This document shows positions 32,392 through 39,403 of a stretch of DNA of 40,840 nucleotides, one piece after another. The stretch comes from CAZGTQ01 sp964528575. Its GTDB lineage: Bacteria > Planctomycetota > UBA1135 > GCA-002686595. Position numbers and translations under genes: made by a program. Position 1 is the stretch's first letter; every line of letters starts with the position of its first letter. The stretch lies in contig CAZGTQ010000318.1 of the NCBI GenBank assembly GCA_964528575.1, forward strand, positions 1 to 40,840, given 5' to 3'. The notes under the pieces are model-generated. The model was not told the DNA's origin. It ran no database searches and was given only the letters and a program-made list of their open reading frames with translations.

Positions 32392-34793
32392 ACCAGCTCC
32401 CATCGCTTGCGCAGGATCCACTCGGCCGACAGCACTCCGAGGGCGACGAGGATCGTCAGCCAGCGGTCCCACGCGTCCTGCAGCTTCGACGAGATCGGCT
32501 CGCGCCGCTCCTCGTTCCCCGGCAGCTCCTCGAGCAGCGCGCGCAGGTGCGCCAGGTCGACCGCGCGGCCGCCCGTCAGCGACGAGAGCGAAGCGAGCGC
32601 GCGCGGATCCGGCGACGGGTCGGCGTTCTCTCGCGAGGGCAGCACGACCTCGAACTCGGTCGACGAGGCGCGCTCGCCGCCGACCTCGATCCACGCGCGG
32701 TACAGCCCCGTGCGCTCGACCTCGAGGCCTGTGCGATACAGCCCCGGCCGCGACGGCACCGCCGGGAGCTGCACCGTCTCGGTGCGCCCGTCCGGCCCCG
32801 CGAGCACGACCTCCTGCGCCGGCTGCTCGCTCGGCTTGAAGTCCTCGTCGAGCACGCGCGCCTCGAGCGTGACGCGCTCGTCGAGATTGAAGCCCGAGCG
32901 GGGCGTCTCGATGCGGTAGCGTCGGTCGCCGCTCTTGAGCCTGCCGAGGGCGAGCCAGCGGATCGCGTTGCGCCAGAAGCGCTCGTGGTAGCGGTCGCCG
33001 TAGTGGTAGCGCCACATCCACGTCGCGTCGATCGCGAGGAACAGCGTGCGGCCGCTCGGGTAGTAGCCGGTCACGAGCAACGGACGCGGCTCGGAGCGGC
33101 TGTTCGTCGCGCTCGGATGCTGGAGCAGCACCTGGCTGCCGGGCTTCTCGCGCGCGACCGGGTAGTACCAGTAGAAGCCGCGCAAGCCGTCCTCGTCCTC
33201 CCACAGGCGGCGGTTGAGCTTCGGCTCGTTCGCGAGGCGCACGATCTCGTGCGGCGTGTGCGGGTCGACGAGCACCGGGCGCGTCTCGCGCGTCGTGTCG
33301 ACGTCGGACGAGCGCAGCGGGGCCGAAGGCAGCACGACCGGCAGGAGGTCCTCGAGCGGCGTGTTCTTGTACGCGCGCGGGTTGTCGAACTCGCCCGCCT
33401 GGAACAGGAGCCCGCCGCCGCTCTCGACGAACTCGCGCAGCGACGCGTGGAACTGCTTCGCCTCGTCGGGGTCGGGCGAGATCGCGTACGGCACGTCGCC
33501 GAGGATGACGACGTCGTAGTTGTCGAGTAGCTCGCGCCGGTCCGTCGGCAGCGCGCGCAGCGGGGGCAGGCCCGCGCTGCTCTCCTGCGGGAAGTCCGGC
33601 GTCGCCGACAGGAGGTAGCACTGCACCTGGAAGTTGGCGTCGGAGCGCAGCAGCAGGTTCTTGAGGTAGCGGTACTCCCAGCGCGGGTACCCGTCGACGT
33701 AGAGCACGCGCACCTTCTGCGGCGACACGTGCACGCTGAACTCGATCGCGTTGTCGTCGGTCAGCGTCTCGCCCGCGAGCGGCGCCACCGAGACGCGGAA
33801 GCGACGCTCGCCGGTGCGCGAGCCGACCATCGCCGGGGGCGCGAGCAGCACGCTGCGCTCGCCGGCTTCGGTCAGCTCGACCTCCTCGTCGGCGACGACG
33901 CGCGGCGCCCGACCGGAGGCCGCGCCCTGCGCGTCGGCGTCGAGCTCCTCGAGCAGCACTTGCGCGCGTCCCACGCCCGCCGTGCCGCGGCCCGACACGC
34001 GCACCGTCACCTCGATCTCGTCGCCCTCGAGCGCGCTGCCCGGCACCTCGACGAGCTCGACGATCGCGTTCTTCTCCGGGCGCGTGTCGCCGACGACGAC
34101 CGAGTGCACGGGGATCCCCGCGGCGGCGGCCGAGCGCGCGGCGTCGAGCACCGGCAGGCCGCCGTTGCTGCGCCCGTCGCTGATCGCGACGACGTCGGTC
34201 ACGTGGCGCCCGCGGCTGCCCGCGAGCGCGCTGGCGACCGCGTCGCCCAGGTGCGTCGCGTGGCCTCGGCCGGCGAGCTCGTCCGCGCTCTCGATCGGCT
34301 CGAGCACGTCGCTGAAGCGGAACAGGCGCACGTCGTAGCCGCGCGCGCGCACGGGCGCGAGCAGCTCCTTCGACACCGCCGAGCGTACGAGCGCGGCACG
34401 CGACAGCTCGCTCGGCGGGCGCCCGGCGAGGCTCTGCAGCGCCTTGCGCGCCGCGTCGTCGCCCGCATACGCGTCCTGGCGGCGCATGCTCGCCGAGTCG
34501 TCCAGCAGGACGACGACCTCGGCGGGGTGCACGTCCTCGCGCCGCTCGACGCGCACCGGGCGGCACAGGACGAGGAACAGGATCACCAGCGCGCTGAAGC
34601 GCAGCGCGGCGAGCACCAGGCGCGCGGCGGGGGACAGCGACTCGCGCATGTAGCCGATCCATGCGAGCCCGGCGAACAGCGGCACGACGACGAGCACGAC
34701 GAGCCACGGCTCGGGCAGGTCGAGCAGCCGGAGGCTGTCGGTGGTCTCGCTGCTCTCGGGGAGCTGCGCGAACAGGAGCGCGGCGAGGCTCAT
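32388..34793 (-). CDS. VWA-domain membrane protein with GATase1-like region
   Basis: An 801-residue protein. Transmembrane segments at about 29-49 and 58-79 are followed by a VWA domain with the MIDAS motif DDSAS (98-102) and a second acidic site in VVAISDGRSNGG. After beta-rich segments (VRVSGRGTAGVGRAQVLLEEL) comes a glutamine-amidotransferase-like fold beginning VRVLYVDGYPRWEYRYLKNLL and including YDVVILGDVPYA and ESGGGLLFQAGEF; the catalytic triad of true amidotransferases is not obvious. A final segment near 778-796 (LTILVALGVLSAEWIL) is a third membrane helix. ATG 34793 overlaps the upstream TGA (ATGA). The pairing with MoxR, DUF58 and BatA-like genes is the standard partner set of this family. 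Confidence 0.85.
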   Translation of the reverse strand: MSLAALLFAQLPESSETTDSLRLLDLPEPWLVVLVVVPLFAGLAWIGYMRESLSPAARLVLAALRFSALVILFLVLCRPVRVERREDVHPAEVVVLLDDSASMRRQDAYAGDDAARKALQSLAGRPPSELSRAALVRSAVSKELLAPVRARGYDVRLFRFSDVLEPIESADELAGRGHATHLGDAVASALAGSRGRHVTDVVAISDGRSNGGLPVLDAARSAAAAGIPVHSVVVGDTRPEKNAIVELVEVPGSALEGDEIEVTVRVSGRGTAGVGRAQVLLEELDADAQGAASGRAPRVVADEEVELTEAGERSVLLAPPAMVGSRTGERRFRVSVAPLAGETLTDDNAIEFSVHVSPQKVRVLYVDGYPRWEYRYLKNLLLRSDANFQVQCYLLSATPDFPQESSAGLPPLRALPTDRRELLDNYDVVILGDVPYAISPDPDEAKQFHASLREFVESGGGLLFQAGEFDNPRAYKNTPLEDLLPVVLPSAPLRSSDVDTTRETRPVLVDPHTPHEIVRLANEPKLNRRLWEDEDGLRGFYWYYPVAREKPGSQVLLQHPSATNSRSEPRPLLVTGYYPSGRTLFLAIDATWMWRYHYGDRYHERFWRNAIRWLALGRLKSGDRRYRIETPRSGFNLDERVTLEARVLDEDFKPSEQPAQEVVLAGPDGRTETVQLPAVPSRPGLYRTGLEVERTGLYRAWIEVGGERASSTEFEVVLPSRENADPSPDPRALASLSSLTGGRAVDLAHLRALLEELPGNEERREPISSKLQDAWDRWLTILVALGVLSAEWILRKRWELV

Positions 34794-37087
34794 GCGGTCC
34801 TCCGCTTGTATCCGAGCCAGGCGGCCCAGAGCGATTCGAGGGCGAGCGCGAGGAGGCAGGCGAGCGCGAACGCGCGCCACAGCTCTCCGCGCAGCGGGTC
34901 GTCCTCGGGATCGTCGCTGCCGCGCGACTCGCGCGCGCCGAGGATGCGCAGCGCCGGGTGGAACTCGAGCTCGGCCGATCCGACGCGCTCGAGGTCGCCC
35001 TCGCGCGCGTCGAGCTGCACGCCGAACAGCACCGGCGGCGTTCCGTCCATCTCGACGCGCCACGGGCCGGCGCGGTCGGCCGACGCGATCGGCGGCAGCG
35101 ACCACAGGCCCGCGGCGAGCTCCTGCGGCTCGCCGTCGAGCGAGCGGCGCGCGCCGTCGGGGCCGACGAGCGTCGCGTTGCGCGGGAACGCCTCGACCTC
35201 CGCGGCGAGCGGGTGGCCGACGGGCGCGTTGCGCGGCGGCGTGGGCGGGCGGCCGGCGTAGCGCAGCAGCTCGTGCGCGAGGGGCACGAGCGTGTTGGGC
35301 GACTCGGCGAGCCGCGCCCAGTCGGGGTCGATCGTCGTCGTGAGCAGGATCACGCGGCCGCGGTCGTACGCGCGCTCGACGAGCAGCGGGCTCGAGGCCT
35401 CGTCGTCGAGGCGCGCGAGCACGTGCGCGTCCTCCTGCGGATCGGCGGCGACGAACTCGTAGATCGGCACTTCGGTCAGCAGCAGCCGCCAGCGGTCGTC
35501 CTCGAAGAACGCGAGTGCGGGGTGGGTCGCGTCGAAGTCGCTGACGCGGTAGTAGCCCTCGCGCCGCGCGACCGACACGCGCTGGCCGAGCTCCGCGGGC
35601 AAGAGGCCCGTGCCGTCCGCGCTCCACAGGCGCGAGTTGTACGACGCGCGGTCGACGCGGTCGCCGAGGCTGATCACGAGCGCCGCGCCGGCGGCGATGC
35701 GCTCCTCGAGCTTCTCGACCGTGCCGTGCGCGAGGCTCTGCACGTTCGCGAGCCAGATCACGTCCTGCTGCGCGAGGTCGATCTCGCCGCTGCCGAGCGC
35801 GTCGGGCGTCACGACGCGCGTCTCGAACGGCGTGAACCGCGACGGCCCGCCGATCGAGTCGTCGAGCGGGTCGAGCACGGCCGCGAGCAGCCCGACCTCG
35901 TCGGCGTCGATGTCGCCGGCCGGCGCGCCGTCGACGAGGCACACGCGCAGCGTGGGCGGGACGAACACGACGTGCGTGCGCGCGTCGTCGATCTCGAGCC
36001 GGTCGCCCGGCAGCTCGGCCTCGAGCAGGTGGTGCCCGCTCTGCGCGAACGCGACGGGGAAGACCGCCTGCGCGCGGCCGCGGCCGGGCACGTCGACGAC
36101 CTGGCTGGGCCGCCGCTCGCCGTCGACCGACAGCGCGACGCGCACCTGCGACTGCGTCGTCGTCCCCTGGTTGACGACCGTCACGCCGATCTCGGTCGGC
36201 GTGCCGGGCCCGAGCACCGGGCCGAGCGGCCGCACGTCCGCCACCGTCAGGTTCGGCGGCACCGTGGCCGCGGGGCCCAGATCCTCGACGTACGCGGTCA
36301 CGCCGACCGCCGCGAGGCGGTCGAGCTGCTCGACGAGCGCCGCGTGCCGCTTCGACGCCGGGTCCGCGCCCGCGCCGTCCGGCGTGCCGAGCTCGTCGAG
36401 CTCGTCGAGCTCCGCGCCCGCTCCCGCTCCCGCGGCGCCCGCCGCGCCCGGCGCGAACGAGCGGCGTTGCAGGTCGCTCAGCACGCGGATCTCGAGCGCG
36501 CTCTCGCCGGTGCCGGCCGCGTCCTCCTCGGCGAAGCGCGCGGCCTCGGCGAGCGTCGCCGCGAGGTCGAAGCCCGCGTCGGTCGGCTCGCCGATCGTGC
36601 CCAGGATCGAGAGCGCCTCCTCGGGGCTGCGCCACGAGAGCAGGCGCGGGTGGTCCGCCGCCCAGATCAGACGCGCGCGGTCGCCGCGGGCGCTGTCGAG
36701 CTCGCCGAGGATGGCGCGCGCGCGCTCGACGATCTCGTCGTGCACGCTACGCACCGCGTCGCGGTAGCCGGTCGACGCGGAGCCGTCGAGCACGAGCACG
36801 ACGTCGCGGCGCGTCTCGGTCAGCGCGGACAGCGGGCTGTCGCCGCCGATGAACGGGCGCGAGAGCGCGAACGCGAGCAGCGCGATCGCCGCCATGCGCA
36901 GGAGCAGGAGGAGCAGGTTCTCCATCTGCGCGCGGCGACGCGTCTTCTTGTACGCCGCCATCACGAAGCGCATCGCGGCGAACTGGAGCGGCTGGTGGCG
37001 CCTGCGGTTGAGCAGGTGGATCACCAGCGGCACGGCCGCGAGCAGCGCGCCGAACGCGAGGAGCGGGTTGACGAATCCGTCGAGCAC
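34790..37087 (-). CDS. BatA-like membrane protein with VWA domain
   Basis: A 765-residue protein. Residues 1-80 are the BatA N-terminal domain (NPLLAFGALLAAVPLVIHLL, then RRRHQPLQFAAMRFV, then a second membrane helix at 56-80). A VWA domain follows with MIDAS motif DGSAS (101-105) and the acidic site VLSDLQRRS. An insert rich in Ala/Gly and ELDELDEL lies at about 215-235. The middle is beta-rich (NLTVADVRPLGPVLG; TEIGVTVVNQGTT). A GATase-like segment (RVCLVDGAPAGDI; VIWLANVQSLAHG) comes next, and a last membrane helix at 737-758 closes it. The start is GTG 37087 with AGGA eight bases upstream. Its partner MoxR and DUF58 genes lie just upstream. Confidence 0.85.
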   Translation of the reverse strand: MLDGFVNPLLAFGALLAAVPLVIHLLNRRRHQPLQFAAMRFVMAAYKKTRRRAQMENLLLLLLRMAAIALLAFALSRPFIGGDSPLSALTETRRDVVLVLDGSASTGYRDAVRSVHDEIVERARAILGELDSARGDRARLIWAADHPRLLSWRSPEEALSILGTIGEPTDAGFDLAATLAEAARFAEEDAAGTGESALEIRVLSDLQRRSFAPGAAGAAGAGAGAELDELDELGTPDGAGADPASKRHAALVEQLDRLAAVGVTAYVEDLGPAATVPPNLTVADVRPLGPVLGPGTPTEIGVTVVNQGTTTQSQVRVALSVDGERRPSQVVDVPGRGRAQAVFPVAFAQSGHHLLEAELPGDRLEIDDARTHVVFVPPTLRVCLVDGAPAGDIDADEVGLLAAVLDPLDDSIGGPSRFTPFETRVVTPDALGSGEIDLAQQDVIWLANVQSLAHGTVEKLEERIAAGAALVISLGDRVDRASYNSRLWSADGTGLLPAELGQRVSVARREGYYRVSDFDATHPALAFFEDDRWRLLLTEVPIYEFVAADPQEDAHVLARLDDEASSPLLVERAYDRGRVILLTTTIDPDWARLAESPNTLVPLAHELLRYAGRPPTPPRNAPVGHPLAAEVEAFPRNATLVGPDGARRSLDGEPQELAAGLWSLPPIASADRAGPWRVEMDGTPPVLFGVQLDAREGDLERVGSAELEFHPALRILGARESRGSDDPEDDPLRGELWRAFALACLLALALESLWAAWLGYKRRTA

Positions 37088-37100
37088 GCGTGAGGTCCTG

Positions 37101-38021
37101 CTACGAGTGGCCGCGAGAGCGCGCGAAGCGCTTGGCGAGGTAGGCGGAGAGCGCGACCTCGAGACCCGTCGACGTGCGCAGCGGCACGTAGTCGATCCCG
37201 AGCGTCAGCGCGTGATGCTTGAGCAGCTCGTTGTGCCGCTCGACCTCCTCGCGGTAGGCCTGGCGGATCGCCTTCGGGTCGACCTTGACGCGGCCCTCGC
37301 CCTCGAGGCCGTCGAGCCGCAGGTACGTCGCGTAGTCGAAGTCGAGCTCCTGCGGGTCGAGCACGTGGAACAGGATCGGCTCGTGGCCGCCGTGGACGAG
37401 GCGGCGCAGGCCCTCGACGATGCGGTCGGGCTCGTCGAAGAAGTCGGAGAAGATCGCGACGATGCCGCGCCGCGACAAGCGCGTCGCGAGCCAGCCGAGC
37501 ACGTCGCCGACCTGGGTCGGGCCCTCGGGCACCGCCTCTTCGAGCATGCGCAGGATCGTCTGGCGCTTGTGCACGCCGCTGCCCGGCGGCACCTTGCCGC
37601 GCTCGCGGTCGCTGAACAGCACGAGCCCGGCGGAGTCGCGCTGACGCAGCACGAGGTGCGCGATCGCGGCGGCGCACCAGCGCGCGTAATCGAACTTGTT
37701 CCAGTTCAGGGAGCCGAACCCCATCGACTTGCTCGCGTCGACGAGCAGATGGCAGATCAGGTTCGACTCCTCGATGAACTCCTTGACCACCAGGCGCTCG
37801 GTGCGCGCGAAGATCTTCCAGTCGAGGTGGCGCAGCTCGTCGCCGGTGACGTACTGGCGGTGCTGCGCGAACTCGACCGAGCTACCGCGGTGGGGGGAGC
37901 GGTGGTGTCCGGCGCGGAAGCCCTCGACCACCGTGCGGGCGACGAAGTCCAGGCCGCTCAGACGGTCGAGGACCGCCGGGTCGAGCGAGCTCGGCTTACG
38001 CGTCGAAGCTGCGTCCGCCAT
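37101..38021 (-). CDS. DUF58 domain protein of the MoxR-associated set
   Basis: A 306-residue cytoplasmic protein. The DUF58 signature is complete: GSSVEFAQHRQYVTGDELRHLDWKIFART-type sequence (seen here as VEFAQHRQYVTGDELRHLDW, about 49-68) and the VWA-like DASKSMGFGS. The tail has YVPLRTSTGLEVALSAYL. DUF58 proteins are regularly encoded next to MoxR ATPases and are thought to be partners in assembly of metal or envelope complexes. ATG 38021 lies 12 nt after the MoxR stop and the stop TAG is 13 nt before the BatA-like start, so the genes are co-transcribed. Confidence 0.93.
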   Translation of the reverse strand: MADAASTRKPSSLDPAVLDRLSGLDFVARTVVEGFRAGHHRSPHRGSSVEFAQHRQYVTGDELRHLDWKIFARTERLVVKEFIEESNLICHLLVDASKSMGFGSLNWNKFDYARWCAAAIAHLVLRQRDSAGLVLFSDRERGKVPPGSGVHKRQTILRMLEEAVPEGPTQVGDVLGWLATRLSRRGIVAIFSDFFDEPDRIVEGLRRLVHGGHEPILFHVLDPQELDFDYATYLRLDGLEGEGRVKVDPKAIRQAYREEVERHNELLKHHALTLGIDYVPLRTSTGLEVALSAYLAKRFARSRGHS

Positions 38022-38033
38022 GCCGGGGCCGGA

Positions 38034-39080
38034 TCAACTCTTGTTCCCGGCCGCGGCGGGAACGCCCGGGACTCCGGCGCCGACGCCCGCGGAGGGGTCG
38101 ACCTCCCGGACGAGCCGATCGATGATGTGGTCCGCCGTCATGCCCTCGGCCGCGGCCGAGAAGTTCGTCAGGATCCGGTGGCGCAGCACCGGGTGCACGA
38201 CGGCGCGCACGTCCTCGATGGCGACGTGGTTGCGGCCGGCGATCGCCGCGTGCGCTTTCGCGCCGAGCACCAGGTACTGGCTCGCGCGCGGCCCGGCGCC
38301 CCAGTTGACCCACTCGCGCATGAACGCCAGCGGCTCGTCGGAGTGCACGCGCGTGCCGCGCGTCAGCGCGAGCACGTAGTCGTACACGTGGTCGGCGACC
38401 GGGATCCCGCGCACCGCGCGCTGCAGGCCGAGCAGCTCCTCCCCGTTCATCACGACGCGCGGGTTGCTGGCGTCGCCGCCCGTCGTGCGGCGCAGGATCT
38501 CGCGCTCCTCCTCGAGCGTCGGGTACTGCACGCGCACCATGAACATGAAGCGGTCGAGCTGCGCCTCGGGCAGCGGATACGTGCCCTCCTGCTCGATCGG
38601 GTTCTGCGTCGCCAGCACGAAGAACGGATCGGGCAGCCCGTGGCGCACGCCGCCGGCGGTCACCTGCTGCTCGACCATCGACTCGAGCAGCGCGGCCTGC
38701 GTCTTCGGCGGCGTCCGGTTGATCTCGTCCGCGAGGATGACGTTCGCGAAGATCGGTCCCTCGGCGAAGCGGAAGCTGCGCTGGCCCGACTCGGGGTCGA
38801 TGTGCAGCAGCTCGGTGCCCGTGATGTCGCCCGGCATGAGGTCGGGCGTGAACTGGATCCGGTTGAACGACAGGTCGAGCGTGCGGGCGAGGCTCGAGAT
38901 CAGCAGCGTCTTCGCCAGGCCGGGGACCCCCTCGAGCAAACAGTGGCCGCGGCTCAGGACGGCGAGCAGGAGTTGGTCGATCACCTCGTCCTGGCCGACG
39001 ATGACCCGGTGGAGCTCCTCCTTCATCCGGGCGTGGGTCTCGCGGAGGCGGCCGAGGGAGGCTTCGACGTCGGTCGACAT
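38034..39080 (-). CDS. MoxR-family AAA+ ATPase
   Basis: A 348-residue AAA+ ATPase. Walker A is GVPGLAKT (51-58) and Walker B is LADEIN (116-121). DRFMFMVRVQYP and ATQNPIEQEGTYPLPEAQ are the MoxR signatures. The C-terminal lid contains WVNWGAGPRASQYLVLGAKA. MoxR proteins act as chaperone-like motors with VWA partners. ATG 39080 is chosen because it gives the normal N-terminus; the open frame runs 48 residues further with no homology. It is the first gene of the ten-gene operon. No strong Shine-Dalgarno is visible before the ATG. Confidence 0.95.
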   Translation of the reverse strand: MSTDVEASLGRLRETHARMKEELHRVIVGQDEVIDQLLLAVLSRGHCLLEGVPGLAKTLLISSLARTLDLSFNRIQFTPDLMPGDITGTELLHIDPESGQRSFRFAEGPIFANVILADEINRTPPKTQAALLESMVEQQVTAGGVRHGLPDPFFVLATQNPIEQEGTYPLPEAQLDRFMFMVRVQYPTLEEEREILRRTTGGDASNPRVVMNGEELLGLQRAVRGIPVADHVYDYVLALTRGTRVHSDEPLAFMREWVNWGAGPRASQYLVLGAKAHAAIAGRNHVAIEDVRAVVHPVLRHRILTNFSAAAEGMTADHIIDRLVREVDPSAGVGAGVPGVPAAAGNKS

Positions 39081-39117
39081 GGCGGTGCGTCTGGTCAGGG
39101 GGGAGAGGAGCGGAGCG

Positions 39118-39177
39118 AAGGTCCCAGGGCCCTGCGCACGGGGCCGAAGGACCTTTCGACCGGTTCGGCGCAGGGCC
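39118..39177 (-). promoter_or_regulatory. Interleaved pairing (pseudoknot-like) in the MoxR operon leader
   Basis: GGCCCTGCGC (39128-39137) pairs perfectly with GCGCAGGGCC (39168-39177). AAGGTCC (39118-39124) pairs perfectly with GGACCTT (39149-39155). The order A-B-A'-B' means the two helices interleave, so they form either a pseudoknot or alternative structures. The element ends about 38 nt before the MoxR ATG in the mRNA. Confidence 0.45.
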
Positions 39178-39233
39178 TTACGGCGCTCGCCGCGGGGCGC
39201 GTCGCCATGCGGACGGTACGGCACCGACGGGGC

Positions 39234-39243
39234 TCAGTTTAAG
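39234..39243 (-). promoter_or_regulatory. TCAGTTTAAG motif shared with the nusA upstream region
   Basis: TCAGTTTAAG here and TCAATTTAAG at 5001-5010 match at nine of ten bases and are among the few AT-rich decamers of the window. Both lie about 150-170 nt upstream of a minus-strand operon start (MoxR 39080, nusA 4830). On the minus strand they read CTTAAA(C/T)TGA, which could contain a -10 element. No good -35 accompanies this copy. Confidence 0.3.
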
Positions 39244-39403
39244 TAGGAGACCGAAAGAGCGGCTGAAAGCTGCGGGTCGGGCTTTCGCAGTGCGCCTTTC
39301 CCGAGCAGCCAGCGCGGTTTGGAGCGGATCGTGCGCGGAGCCCGTGCTCCGAGCGTTCCCACCGATACGAAAGCGATACCGCTTCCCCGCCCCCGGGTCC
39401 CGC

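Larger units (their letters stand above)
39081..39403. promoter_or_regulatory. 323-nt spacer upstream of the MoxR operon
   Basis: It separates the 3' end of the propeller gene (39404) from the MoxR start (39080). It holds a motif shared with the nusA leader (39234-39243), a long-range hairpin pair (39118-39177), a short hairpin at 39336-39351 (CGGAGC/GCTCCG, 6 bp, 4-nt loop) and a CGATAC direct repeat near 39362-39377. The operon promoter is expected here but no good -35/-10 pair is seen. No gene is apparent. Confidence 0.55.

Noticed and set aside
28507..32919. 1470-residue plus-strand open frame across the propeller gene
   Set aside because: Antisense shadow; the minus strand carries clear propeller motifs and operon overlaps.
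32404..34707. Upstream extension of the propeller frame (to 34707) as a 2258-residue protein
   Set aside because: The extension overlaps the VWA gene on the same strand in another frame and is Arg/Ala-rich; the signal peptide begins at 32391.
39362..39377. Two CGATAC direct repeats after the propeller gene
   Set aside because: Only six bases long and not inverted; no evidence of function.
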